The notes under the pieces are model-generated. The model was not told where the DNA came from. It made no database searches and saw only the letters and a list, made by a program, of their open reading frames with translations. 64,000 nt of DNA. It comes from Botryotinia globosa (taxonomy: Eukaryota > Ascomycota > Leotiomycetes > Helotiales > Sclerotiniaceae). Every line of letters begins with the position of its first letter. Positions within the stretch are counted from its first letter, which is position 1. The position numbers and the translations under genes are program-made. The stretch spans positions 2,243,501-2,307,500 of the forward strand of contig RCSZ01000008.1 in assembly GCA_014898425.1 (NCBI GenBank), read 5' to 3'. Of the stretch, positions 12,101 through 24,279 are shown piece by piece.

Positions 12101-13509
12101 AAGCCTAACAATTTTCGACGTCTCACCATTTTGGGTCGAAGATGGATTCTTACGAAGGTGATAAAACAGTAAACCTTGGAAAAGCAAAGGGAATTTATAC
12201 CCAAATGTTGATTTGGAAAAAGGAGAAATATATGGTAAAATGAATCCGGTGTTAGAAACCAATGACTTATCACAACAGGAAAGGTGGGGAGTGTATCATA
12301 TAAAACCCTATATTCTTTCAAAATTCAGCTGCAGAATTTTTTGAACAAAATATCTATCAAGGTCCACAGGATGCTCGACTTGCTCTCGTAGTGTACGAGC
12401 ATTTGGGAGACATCTAGAACGGAATCTGCAAATTGTCAAGATGACCACGGAATTCGAGATTGTAATTGATTGTAGTAGAGCTTTGGCGAGTATGATAGTG
12501 AAAATACCATTGAGAAGTATTGCTGATGAAATAAGACGATGCTCTAACCCGACAATAGTGAAATAGCTAGGGATGACAAGAAAACTTGGTCATCATAGTA
12601 TAACATTGACGGTGAAAAACTTGCCGCACCCGAATAGGGCTGCTTCTGCTCGCAGATTGAGATCTCAGATAGATCTGCTTTTGGCATCGACTTCAGACTC
12701 GTAGTGGCATATTTGTTTCATAGAACGCAGATTCTGAATAGAGTAACTTACATGATTGTGAAAGGTTTTCTGAAACAAGATCTTCTCGTGAGGAATAAAA
12801 ATGGAGAAAAGTTATGGATGTGATTCGCAGCTAATATTCTTCAACTTGATTATCTCGTCGCGCATTCTCGTCCCAATGTCTTATCATCCCGAAAATATGG
12901 ATTCTGTCATAATTCTCTCGGCATGACCGCGTCAGCAGATCGAGTAAGAAGCAGCAAACTATAACATGGCCTCGGTCTCAGACTACTCCGCTCTCTTTCA
13001 AAGCTGCATCCCCAACTAAACAATCTTGTTTGTGGTCTCTCGGATCTGGAGACGGTGCTTGGCATTAATAAGAAAGTGAGAGATGGCTGCACCAATCTGA
13101 AAATGCACACTTGCCATATCTTTCCCTGATTGTTCGCAAATGGGCTGGGACAAAAAGACATGGGGTTGAAATAAAGCTGTGTATATTGTATTAATAAATG
13201 AGTATTATCTACATCGCATTAAAATATCTTAACATATCCAACTACTTCCCTTCCATCGATCAGCAATCGCATGCATTATCATCACTATATCTACAAGTCC
13301 TAACGCCATATCCGTTCTTCAATCTCTGAAGTAGACGCAATATATTTTTCCTTTCTTATCCACCGCAGCGCTCATATTTCGCCGTTTGCCATTTCGTCAT
13401 TAGGCTCCTTGAAAATGTCCGCCCACTCATCATCGTGTCGTCATATTGCTCCTCTTATCACATTCCTCTCTTTATAATTCACTTGAATCTTGAATTTTAC
13501 ACCAAGATT

Positions 13510-15558
13510 TCACGATGAAGCTCCAATATCCTGTGCCCTGGCGCCAGCAGCATTCTTCTCATCATAATTCTTTACCGCAGCACTCGTACTCTCCACACTC
13601 ACATCGTCATCAAAAACATCCACTTTAGTAGTTGCAAAATTTCTCGCACTGATGCCTCTCTCAAACAGTAGATCGAGTTCAGCGAATGAGCGGCCTTGAG
13701 GTTCAGGAAGACGAAAGTAGGTGTAGATGATGCAAAGAAAACAGATTCCGCCCTAGAATTTGGTATTAGTCTACAGTACTCATCGAAATGATGGGGGAAA
13801 ATATTATATAAACATACCCAGAAGAATCCTGCATAATTTTTCCAGTTCCAAGCACCAGGGTTAAGCATATATGGCGTAATAACGCTGCAGACAATACCCA
13901 CAATATTATACAAATTTCTGCCCAAAACGACAGTTTTGATTTGAAGTCTTCTTGTAGACAACTCAGAGACCAAAGAATAGCAAACCGTGCCGACGGTAAG
14001 TTGGTATGCCAATGCCCATACCAACATAATAGAGCCAGTAGCAAGCGATGCCTCAGTTTTATGTGCAGCTGGGACGAGACCTAGGAATCCGAGAATAAAA
14101 AGCATACTGCACAAGATACAAAGACCATAAAGGTAGAGAGATCTTCGACCAATTCCCAAGCCCATGAGGAACCAGGCTCCAAAAACGCCGGCCATGTTAA
14201 TACCATATTGACCTAGAGCAAAGTCATAGGATGTCGAGGTAGGTAGTCCGGCCTGTTGCAAGAAATAAGTGGAGTAGCCCGAAAAAGAATTTCCACTAAG
14301 GTTTTGCATTGCCCATACCATGCAGACAATCTGTTGAACGTTAGCTTCTGATCCTTCCATATCATTTCACCGGGAACTTGCCTCAGTTCTACGTCTGTCT
14401 ACACCCCTGAAGCAATCCATATAGCTTGCTCCTTTTGTGATTTTCTCCTCAATTGCCGTAGTATGAACCATCATCGCAATAGTCTCGTCCGCATCAAAGT
14501 TAGTTTCCTTGTTTAAACTGGTCAATCGAAGAAGCGATTTCTTAGCTTCTGCAACCCTTCCTTTTCGAACAAGCCACCATGGAGATTCTGGAGCGAGTGC
14601 GATGCCAACTAAGAGTGGAACTGGCCACATCCATTGGAGACTGTAAGGAATTTTATAAGCCCATTCATCAGTCCGTGGTAACATAGATTTGATAACGCCA
14701 ATACCAATGACTTGGCCCAGTCCCCAACAGAAATTAACATAAGTAGTAAGGTATCCACGAAGTCCAAGAGGACAGACTTCTGATGCATAAGTGATAGTGA
14801 GTGTTTGGAAAACTCCCCATGGCTATTCAAATATTAACAAAAGTTCCGACGAGGTTGAGTTGAGGTGGACTTACAATACCGCATAGAACTTCAGCAACTT
14901 CTAGCGCAATGACGTCTTGAGCAGTGAAAAAGATTGCCGTAAACGCAATGATTAAACTCAAACAAGTCATGACCGTGTATCGGTATCCAAATTTTTCAGA
15001 CACCCAACCATTGATAAATAGACCAATAATTTCACCAACATTTGCACCCTATTTGACACGTGAGTAACTGAATTCCGACCTTTGATGACGCAATTATTGA
15101 CTTACATTACTCAAACCTGCTTGCCATTTAGCTGGCACCTGCCATGTGCCATCAGGTAATTGTTCGCCGTATTTTTCATTGAATTGAGGGAATGCATCTA
15201 AAAGATCAGTATCATGGATCTTGGGGGTCTGGAGTCTATTGAACTTACAAAAGTTACTCAGTAAACACACGTCGTATCCCTCCATAGCAATACATGTCGA
15301 GATCAAAAGAGACCATCCGATAGCTTTAGGATACAGTCTGATTCCCTGAAGCAGTGACATGTTATGCTCCTTTTCCGTTGATGCTTTCGCATCCTTAATC
15401 ATCTGTTCCATTGATGACGAGGCTTTGAGATGGTCCCCTTCAGGGAAATGGAGAGGTTTCTCATTGTCTCCAATGTGATCGTGATTGTGAATCTTGCCCA
15501 TCGTGTTATCGGTATCCGACTGTGCGGCCAGATCGTCAGATGCTGAAGATAGAGCCAT
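13510..15558 (-). CDS. Alpha-glucoside/maltose-type MFS sugar permease
   Basis: Proton-coupled uptake of maltose-like sugars across the plasma membrane is the usual role of this Sugar Porter subfamily. Exons (high to low) 15558-15249, 15197-15106, 15048-14875, 14822-14382, 14330-13818 and 13752-13510 give 590 residues, typical length. Seen in the protein: hydrophilic N-terminus, MEGYDVCLL at helix 1, PESPWWLVRKGR before the central loop, and the C-terminal Sugar Porter signature FRLPEPQGRSFAELDLLFE. Twelve helices are expected. Intron 4 (14331-14381) has a GC donor (GCAAGT) instead of GT; introns 1, 2 and 3 start GTAAGT and intron 5 starts GTATGT. All junctions restore the conserved frame, so the gene looks intact. 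The exact sugar cannot be told from sequence. Confidence 0.9.
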
Positions 15559-17240
15559 CTTCTAAACTTGGGGTCCCCAGGATTCTTATGCTGCCTGTCG
15601 TTCCACTTCCAACTTCCAACTGCTTTCGTGCAGGACTAGAGAATGCGGGGTATGATTGTCCAGGTCTTTGGGTGTTTGATCACACTTTGACCTGGGTTGG
15701 AGGGGAAAAGAATCCTCGAATTGGAAGTTAAAGTTACGGTTTTCAAATATTTTCAGGGTTAGTCAGTAATAGCGGGGATCGACGAACTGCCCGGCAACAT
15801 TAAATGCCTGGTGAGTGGCTCGAGTGGTCGAGCGATAGCGTAGGCGTTGTTCGGATAACATGCATGAATATTCAACAACCAATCATGGAGAATGTTATTC
15901 AGGAAGTGAATTTTGAGTGGTGAAAATTACTTGCAATTGATCACATACGGCAATTCAGTAGCACGAGGATCTTCAATGTGATAACGTTAGAGAACGTCTT
16001 TTCGCCTAGACTTGATGAGAATTGGCAATTTGTACACCGAGGCGTTTTTCGCCATAGCATAGTGGTTCTCAAATAATGTGTTGGCCACGAACATTTACAT
16101 TAGCTTATGATTAATTTCAAAACGGCGGTATCCCTCCTAATGTAAAGGCTTCGCACCAATGTCAGATGTCGAACTATGAACTAGCTTCTGGTACCTTTTT
16201 CGAATCTTCCAGAAAAGGAAGTGCCCGCGTGCTATCAGATAATAGCGGTCTGCTGTTAGTACCTAGGCAAGAAATTGGTTTGCAAAGATGGAATGGCTAT
16301 CGGTGAATCTGACTTCCGATGGTGAATTGTGTAAAATTGGATTAGATTGGATACTCCACTTCGTGAAATGATGACCTATCGTCGGCTCTTGACTCTTGTT
16401 TTTCTCTAGACGTCCGGACTCTAGGTTCAAGTTTTTTGCATTGTGAACCGTGAAATTGTCTTATGAAAGAACGTCCAGATGAAGCGAGGGGCGATGAAGG
16501 GGGTGATATTTCCGCTCTTCTGTTTGTTGCACGTGATGGCTCCGAAGAGTTTGGACTCGGAGATATTTCCTGATAGCTGAATTATCGTGCGACCTGTACA
16601 ACATTACTAAGGATGCTGTACCCTATTTTCATAGCTGACATTGCATTGCATGTTCAGTCATGAGAACCAGTCGCGAAGCTGATGATAAATTGACCAAAGT
16701 CACGTGATAGTAAAGTGGAACATCTGATCTCCACTCTGGCTCGTCTGGCAACTTGTTTCTCGTGGCCTTTCTACGATTCTTCGGACCGGCCCATAATAGC
16801 AGAACATCTCTACTTCGTAGAACATCTTCAAACTATGACCTTGATATATACTCGTACACGAAAATGCTATTGGTCAAACACGTTTTGTTACTCGATTCCA
16901 CGGATTTTCTAGTTCCAACAAAACAGCCATGCACCAATTTGGCTCATCTACCATCGCCACCCACATCACTGTCACCATGTACGGCTCAGAAATGATCCAA
17001 GCTCCAAGCCCTGATATTACTCGTGTACATCATTGTTATCGGATAATCGTATGTTCGAGGATGCCGTAGGGAATCAACGCATACGCCATTGCCTCAACGC
17101 GCTCCAAAACACATTCAAATCGTCCCAAATATCGACGTGATCTATTCTATATATTTCGTCGTTGGCGATCTACATGCCCACTCTGAAGAAATTATATCGT
17201 AATCAAAAAGAATCACTCCAAATCATACCAATAATCCATA
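15559..17240. other. Shared upstream region of the permease and hydrolase genes
   Basis: These 1.7 kb lie between two divergently oriented genes and show no supported reading frame. They probably contain both promoters. Two CACGTGAT sites are listed separately. A TA-rich box (CTATATAT, near 17144) lies about 95 bases before the hydrolase start. Confidence 0.5.
16530..16706. promoter_or_regulatory. Pair of CACGTGAT E-box-like sites
   Basis: CACGTG followed by AT occurs at 16530-16535 and again at 16701-16706, 171 bp apart in the intergenic region between the permease and the hydrolase genes. CACGTG is the core site of fungal bHLH regulators. Binding is only inferred; a 6-mer pair can arise by chance. 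Confidence 0.3.
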
Positions 17241-18270
17241 ATGAAGAAAGCTTTCGGTAAACTTCGATTGAAGATCTCCAAACACAATAACAATGATCCA
17301 CAGCCACCACCATCCAAACCCGTGCCGATAGTACCCCAAGATCCATCATCGATTGGTCTCAAAATGATCTATGATTCTCCCGATGCAACTATTGAGTATG
17401 TCTCTATGTTCTTCTTTCATCATCGATAACTAACATTTCCAGCATCATAGCCATTCACGGTCAAAATGGCCATCCCATCAATTCCTGGACAAACAGAGAT
17501 AATGGAGTACTTTGGTTACGCGATCTTTTGCCTGGGATGTTGGAAACATATCCAGGTGTGAAGATTCGAGTACTCAGTTATGGATATGCACGTCGAGATC
17601 CCGTCGAAGTCATCGGTGCTGGATTAATGGAGAGCATTGGAGAGTTAAGAACTGAGACAAACAGTGAAGGAAGGAAAATAATTTGGTGTGCGCACAGTTT
17701 TGGGGGTCCCTTATTACGGGCTGTATGTACTCTGTCGATCCGACATGTTTCGTATTGCTCCCACGTTTTATGTTGAGAAATGAATTTTGCTAACGAAATC
17801 AGGCAATATCCATCGCTCCGCCTTCTAGTGATATCCAAGTTTCAACCCACGCTTTTTTGTTCTTCGGCGTAGCCAAAAACATGGGATTGGAAAATCTGAG
17901 CATGGTGCTTGCGTTGCCAGAAGCCACATTAAGTAGCGAGATGCAGGAATTGAGGAAAGAGATGATTTGGCTGAAAATGGGGAGTGAGAGATTTGATCCA
18001 GTGTGTGAGCATTTAGGTTGGGATATTGTGTGGTTTAAAGAGGTGGGAAGCGAGGAAGAGAAGGTCGGGCATTCAGATGGGATGGGTGGAAAAGAAGAGA
18101 AGAGTGAAGATGGGGAGGGCAAGCTTGAAGTCGTGGTCAGATTGAGGAAGACGCATGGCGCTATGGTTAGGTTTGCTGATACCGAGGATGAGGATTTCAT
18201 AGTGGTGGTGGAGAAGACTAGAAATATAGTGGAGGGAATCACAAAAGGTAACAACACAGTCGGGAGCTGA
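17241..18270 (+). CDS. SERAC1-like alpha/beta-hydrolase
   Basis: A serine hydrolase/lipase-like protein of the kind often found alone or fused to fungal NLR (STAND) proteins. Exons 17241-17395, 17443-17722 and 17803-18270 give 300 residues. Visible features: a lysine- and proline-rich N-terminal tail of about 40 residues, the oxyanion region IIAIHGQNGHPINSWT after the first splice, a LLPG..YPGVKIRVLSYGY strand, and the nucleophile elbow AHSFGG with Ser137. The family's usual FGTPH is replaced by FGVAK. A C-terminal KTHGAMVRFADTED segment resembles the histidine loop. The acidic stretch at about 220-245 (EEEKVG..EEKSEDGEG) is unusual. The substrate is unknown. It sits 750 bases before a STAND N-terminal gene on the same strand, but an intergenic gap with stops argues against a single gene. 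Confidence 0.75.
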
Positions 18271-19024
18271 TCTATGAAGTCTACCAAAACCCCGGGAATT
18301 CGTTTTCTCGAACTTTCAAGTTCGCGCGATGTAACATCAATCATTTTCAAATGCACAAAGAGTCCCTGCGGCTCCTTTGACCTCGACTTTATCCGACAGG
18401 CGGGGTAAGGCTCTCAGCAACGTTAGGCTTAAATTGGCTCAAAATGAACACTCAGAAGGCTCCAACCTGCAGTCGATCAAGGCGCAGTAGTAATGGACCA
18501 GGTGATGTCTATTAACCAGATCAATTCTGTTCACGACAGATGTCGTGTTGCGGAATCATTAGTAGTTGATGAGTATAATGTCAAGAGGGCACATTGACAT
18601 GCTTTGGCCACCTTGCACTACTTAATCACTGGTGCCAGAGGCAGGAGATTGGTGGAAATCTGGTTTAGAATTCACACGAAAATCAAATTTATAAAGTCTG
18701 ACCTGCAGTATAATAAGTGCTTCGGATGTCGTTTTCAATTTTTCGAAGATGAAAGCTTACGTGTCTGATCAACAGGGTCACACTCATGCAGTCATCAAGG
18801 CTCATTTACAAAGCTCTCTAGAACTTTGCAGAACTCCGCCCATTTCTCTCGTACAGATAAGTACCTAGGCAGATAAGATATTACCATGCAGCTTATTTGC
18901 TCAGCCCCGAGCCTTGATGGACAATAATTATAAAGTTGATCAAAGAAAGCTGAAGAGTAATTGTTTGAAGAGATTGGCTCATTTCTTTTCTGGTGGTGAG
19001 AACGTCCGATATAACGACAGCTTA
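18271..19024. other. Intergenic region before the STAND-like gene
   Basis: These 750 bases contain no supported frame. A possible upstream ATG at 18917 is in frame with the next gene and would add 36 residues, but the extension lacks similarity and the family usually starts at MDPITILG, so I start that gene at 19025. Confidence 0.5.
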
Positions 19025-22000
19025 ATGGACCCTATTACAATATTGGGAGCTGCAAGCTCAGCAATTGGTATTGCAAGTTTTGGCGTCCAACTAGTACAAA
19101 TCCTGACAAAGTACGCGACTGATGCTGGCGCAGCGGCCCAGAATCTAAAAGCAACATTAAGAAACATTGATGCTGCAAGTATGTCCTTCGAATACGTCAA
19201 TCATTTTCTGAAACAGGAAACCGAGCACTCAAAGTTAGGGCAAAAGGCGACACTTAATGCGCGCGGAATCAGACACATTCAAGGTATCACAGACGATTGT
19301 TTAAAGGTATTTTGGAGAGTGGAGGCATGGGTCTTGCACAAGGACGACTCAAACGAATTGGAGCTCAAGATTGCCAATGGGCTGAATGAATACAAAGAGG
19401 ATGTAAAATTTGATCCAACAAGGCCTTCGCAATTCCTTAAAGTCGATGAAACTTCAGCGAAAGTCCGCAAACTCAGAGAATCGTGGATTACACGATACCT
19501 GTCCCCGTTACAAACACACAAGCTTCTCCAATATGCAACAGAGCTTTATCAACTTCAAGCGAGTTTGAATTTGCTTTTCACAGTTATCAGCGTCAGATTG
19601 AATGGGCCTCGATCGTAAGTCTAGATCTTTATTCGCCAATCTGAAATTGAGCTTACACAAGTGTAGAGGACTAAGTTCTATCAATGCAATGTCTGCTGCA
19701 CCATATGACATGAATTCGCGTGATATCGAGCAAGTAGTTGGAATGCGCCCAGAAGCGACAAACTATATGTTTCATCCTAGAATGAATGATTACGAAACCG
19801 AACATTTGATCAATCGGTTCATCAATCCAACCGACAGAAAACATCTTATTCCTGTAGCCAGTGGGATACGATATGTTGATAATCGTTCTACCCATATTCC
19901 ACAGAATTCTTTTCAACATCTAAATCGAAGAGAAAACGCATCCTTTCGCAGAGTCATTCCTCCAGCTGTTCCAGATGATCCGCTGAACTCTGTTTTGAAA
20001 ATGAATGCCGGGGTCGAGAGCAGCTTTCTGCAAAACCAAGAATCCAAGGGGAAAACAAATGCCAGGTTTATCCACAAATCGACAACCGAATATGCCGTGG
20101 ACCCTGGCAATGAAACATTAGATGCCGCTAAGAGTTATATGGCACATCATGATGCTGAAGCGAGACTAAAACCTGAACTTACGAGTGATATGGGAAATTG
20201 TGAAACGAAGATATATTCAGATAATTTTATGCTAGCCGGAAAGACAAGAGACAGAGACATGGACAATCTTTCCACAGTGGCCCAGCAAAGTACAAAAGCT
20301 TCCATGAGTGTAGACGAAGAGAGTCCAATTGAAAAAGTTTCTAGGTACCCCGATGGCAAGATAAACCCCCCAATTCAAAAGGGGCGCGAACGCATGAACC
20401 CCGGAGCCTCCGCCCAACCTTGGCATCCCAAGGTTTCTTCTAGTAACAATCAAGGACTTGTTCCATCACAGGCTTTTCAGGCGCCATCGGCCAATTACCA
20501 AGCTGGCCGCAATGAAGCCAGCAACGTTTCAAAGCCAGTGATGGAGACCAACATCATTGAAGTAAAAGATAAAACGACCGATCCGCGCAATACATTAGGC
20601 CAGAGTGTGCCATGGCAATCTCATAGTCTGCAGACCACACAGCTTCAGCCAGAAATAACGCTTAATCTGAAACCAAATATGCCCGTTTCGGAAAATTCAA
20701 AGCAGAATCCTGGTTCACTTCATGATGCTTCTGAGGATCTCATCGATTTTGGTGACAATATCACAACACAGCAACAACCGACTACGCTCTGCATCGATGA
20801 GATAAGCCAAGCGCAAAACTTAGGCTCACAAGCCGTTCACTATGACCTGCTTTCTGGAGATCTAGATGAACTCCGGCCAGGAATGATAGGAGAGTTGGAG
20901 AATCCTATCATCCCGAAAACATGTTTTTACGACACACCTCCTAGGGTAACTCTCGATGATACTCTAGAGACGGTAGCGGCAAAGGTGCTCGCTGCCTTGG
21001 CGCCCATTTTATCTAATCAGACACAACTTCGCGGTACCACTGATCAGCCCGATTGCTGAACATACGAACAATTTGCCATTAGAAAAGAAGAGATCCCTGA
21101 ATCACCAGAGGCAATGAATCTGCCGATGATGGATAAATTCTCAGACAAGAACAAAAGCAATGGGTCTCAGGATAAAATCATCCCTCAAAGCAGAGCATCA
21201 GACGCATCAATAGAAACTTCATCCTCATCATCTACTAAACGTCGTTCTCAACAGAATATCGAAACTAATTCAGTGAAGATACCAAAAAAGCGAAAGGAAT
21301 TATTATTCGATAATTCAAACCCGAATTGTTCGCCATCGTCGAATTTCAGAAAGCTCCCCACCAATCATCCGGCATCTCAAATTTCCAATTCTTTAAGCGA
21401 TGTTAGACGTTCTGAGGCTGACACTAACCAATCATCGAAGAGCAACCTTTCAAAGCACAGCTTTGTCAAGAGCGGTGGCTTCAAACACATTCTCAGACGC
21501 AATAATCTTGTGGAGGATGACATTGGCAGGATGATTCCAGAAGGTACCTTTCTTACTGCATTTTTTATCAAGGGTCAGAGCTATCAGCAGATACCTACCG
21601 TTAGAAATTTCAAATTACGCAAATTAGAGATAGAGCGGATGCTGTCGCAAACTCCCCAGCAGGATTGGTGGAAGGAATATTGCTTTCTTGAATCTGCCGA
21701 GACCGCTAGTCTGACCCACGTTTTGAAACCTCAGGAAAACTATAGGAAAGCGCTCATAAGCCTCAAAGAAGTGGAAAAACATTCCAGTCGATTGTGGTCG
21801 CGGGGCGAAAAGGGCCATATCGCTATCATCATTAACAAGCCTTTGGCTCACCTTGATATGGCGCCAGATTTCGGCCTCGACTACAGATCTGCACCAACTC
21901 GAGCAGACACGAGAGACAGTAGTAATGGTAATGCTCTGGGTCTCCAGCAGCTTGGGGAACTCATCTCACGAGCTATGGACGATAGAGATTGTCTTTATTG

Positions 22001-22235
22001 TGCATACACAATTCACCCAGCTTTTATTGAAACTTCGTTTCAATCGCCTGATTGGGTAAACACTCATGGAGTCAAATAGCATTTCTCAGGAAGACACATA
22101 CTTGGAAGAATTTTAGAGCTAAGCACAAGTAGTGGGACAGTCATTGCGAAGCTTTTGGATCTCACAGTGCCACAGCAGAAACTGGTTCAAAAGATAGTTG
22201 AATCAAACAACGAAGTCAATAGTAGCATCATATGA
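19025..22235 (+). pseudogene. STAND-type N-terminal domain protein, interrupted by two in-frame stops
   Basis: The start MDPITILGAASSAIGIAS, followed by a helical segment, matches the 'fungal N-terminal domain of STAND proteins' found on NLR-like defence and allorecognition proteins. A 52-bp intron (19615-19666, GTAAGT...GTGTAG) joins exon 1 to a long second exon. Frame 0 of exon 2 stays coding-like through TGA at 21057-21059 and TAG at 22077-22079, ending at TGA 22233-22235; read through, it is 1,053 codons. Sense before and after each stop is continuous in style (for example YEQFAIRKEE and HFSGRHILGRI). CGA-to-TGA and CAG-to-TAG changes would explain both. No NACHT or NB-ARC P-loop is visible. 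Residues after about 200 are low-complexity and Ser/Asn/Gln-rich, with a more ordered block near 21480-22060. Alternatives are separate genes or stop readthrough. Confidence 0.55.
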
Positions 22236-24200
22236 CCCTTGCGCAGCTCGAAGTCGTCTATGGGAAGTGTTTGAGCCCTACAAGTGATGGAATACTATCA
22301 ATCACAGTATATCTTGTGGGAGCTTCAAACGAATCAGCAGATAACACCTCAAGGTCGGAGAATAGTGGTTGGACTGTGAGTTCCTCATCAACGCTGAAAG
22401 ACAGAGGTGTCGATTATACACAAACAACTTCGAGTCTTAAGAACGTTGATTTTACAAAATCGCTGAAATCTCCTCCAACAACATGCCTGGAATTTATAAC
22501 CCCCGGCACTAAAGACACGGAACCTATCCTTCCGAGCTCCCCAAAGTCACTGAGAAGTACTTCATGTATATCTGACACGTCTGATATTGATCCCTCTAAC
22601 TCCGAGAGAACCTTTGGCAATTATTACGAAGCCTTGCAGATCCCAACAAATGCGAATGCTGCTGCTATCAAAAAGTAAACTTTCTTTTCTTCTGTGATCC
22701 CTAGAAATTATGTCTTCAATTGCTAATTTGAAAAGGGCCTATCTTTTATTACGCAAGGACTTCTATCCGACGTCGAGCCCCTCGGAATTTTATGCTAGGA
22801 GACGCTTCGTTACCGAGGCCTACAGCACCTTGGGGGCACCCAACAGATGTGAAGCTTACGACAAAGAACACAACTTCAACCAACCACAGCCAGAAAAACA
22901 AACAAACTTCCCAACATTAAACAAAAATCTATCGGGAAAGTTCAAAAGAACAAAACCCTGGGACGAAGATTACGGAGATAGAGATGATGTGAGTGATGAT
23001 GAGAGCTACAATGGTAGGCGGCACGTGAGCTTTGCAGAAAGTCGTAGAATATCTCTACGACGGGGAATAAGGAATTCTGAGCTTTACGAATCAAATAGTC
23101 ATTCCAGCTCAGATGATGAACCTCCACAACGAACTCATGTGGTGGGAAGAGTACCCTACCGAAGGTTTCCTCAATCACTGGTCAAAGGACGGGGCAGAAA
23201 TTCAACATATGATGATCATCCAAGACACGGATTGCGTAGAAGATACTATAGATCAAGGTCCCCACTGCTCGAAAGCAGCTCATCAGATAACGATTCAAGA
23301 TCACATTCACCGTTGAGAACCTCGCTTCGTGGTAGGAATACCACCAATCCTTTCATGAGAAAATCCACAACATATGGCCCTCGTACAAATCCATTTGCTG
23401 GAAGGAGTCCGGCAAGGCCATCATCTCCAAGAATTGAAGCATCATCTGATGATTTGAGGCCGTCATCACCAGAAAGAAGTTCCTTACAACAATATAACAA
23501 CCAACCTGCACATTCATTTGCTGAAAGATCCTCTGCGCCCAATCGTCGACTAAGCAACTCTCCGCCTAGAAGAGCGGCCTCAGTGGCAAGAACTGTGTCT
23601 GACAGTATCAACTGGAGACAAAGTTATGAAACGAACCATAAAGTACCTCAGCCGGAAACCTTTAGTGGAGCATACAATGATTGGAGCAGATCCAGAAGAC
23701 TCCAACCACCATCACCTCAGCCACCACCTCGGCTAACTTCTTATAATTTTCCATCCCACCAATTTTTACAGGAGCCTGTCATTCCATTCGATCGAAGACC
23801 GGCATATTATCCTGATCACTATGATGGCAAATCGTACAATCCCTATGGATCATCAGGGACCGAATGTGCTGAAGACAATATTGTGCAACAGCTCTTACTG
23901 GAATGGACACCAGCAGGCGAAGAGGCTGAGGCAGCAGCAGCGCAGACCACAGACGAGAACAATCATTCAAATGCAAATCGATGTTTAAACGATACGTATA
24001 ATACAAGCTCTGGAGTCAAGAGTCAAAGCCGACATACGGCCGAGGAACAATTCGAGAGAACTGAGATACCTGATGCCACGAAGATGAATGTCAGAGGTGG
24101 AAAACGACCAATGGCAACAGTTGAGGACGATTCTGGAGATTTTCCATATTTTGAAAACCCTTCATTTATTCCGCGGCGTGCGATGACTAATTTCTTTTGA
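22232..24200 (+). CDS. J-domain-like protein without HPD, Arg/Ser-rich tail
   Basis: Exons 22232-22674 and 22736-24200 (intron 61 bp, GTAAAC...TGCTAAT...AAAAG) give 635 residues. The splice joins FGNYYEALQIPTNANAAAIKK to AYLLLRKDFYP, rebuilding a DnaJ-like four-helix unit at about residues 128-200. The obligatory HPD tripeptide that activates Hsp70 is absent (RKDFYPTSS is in its place), so it should not stimulate Hsp70 in the classical way. Residues 1-127 are Ser/Thr-rich. Residues 220-500 are a disordered tail rich in Arg, Ser, Pro and Asn with SR/RS and SSSD runs. The ATG overlaps the last stop of the preceding STAND-like frame (ATGA). It may be a downstream piece of the same gene displaced by a frameshift rather than an independent gene. 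Confidence 0.55.
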
Positions 24201-24279
24201 GTTACGCAGCACACTGCTCTAAGCAATTGAAGACATATTTGTGTGACTACCTCTGAAAGAGTTCAGAGAAGCTCCGAGG

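Larger units (their letters stand above)
5528..13509. other. Eight-kilobase gene-poor stretch
   Basis: No reading frame above about 100 codons has recognisable similarity, and I could not assemble a spliced gene on either strand. The content is AT-rich unique sequence with the minisatellites listed separately, a (GGGAGGAT)n run near 8163-8187 and the MITE at 8702-9190. No tRNA or rRNA was seen. It could hold long non-coding transcripts, strongly decayed DNA or unrecognised small genes; the sequence alone does not decide. The right end should include the terminator of the minus-strand permease gene. Confidence 0.55.
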
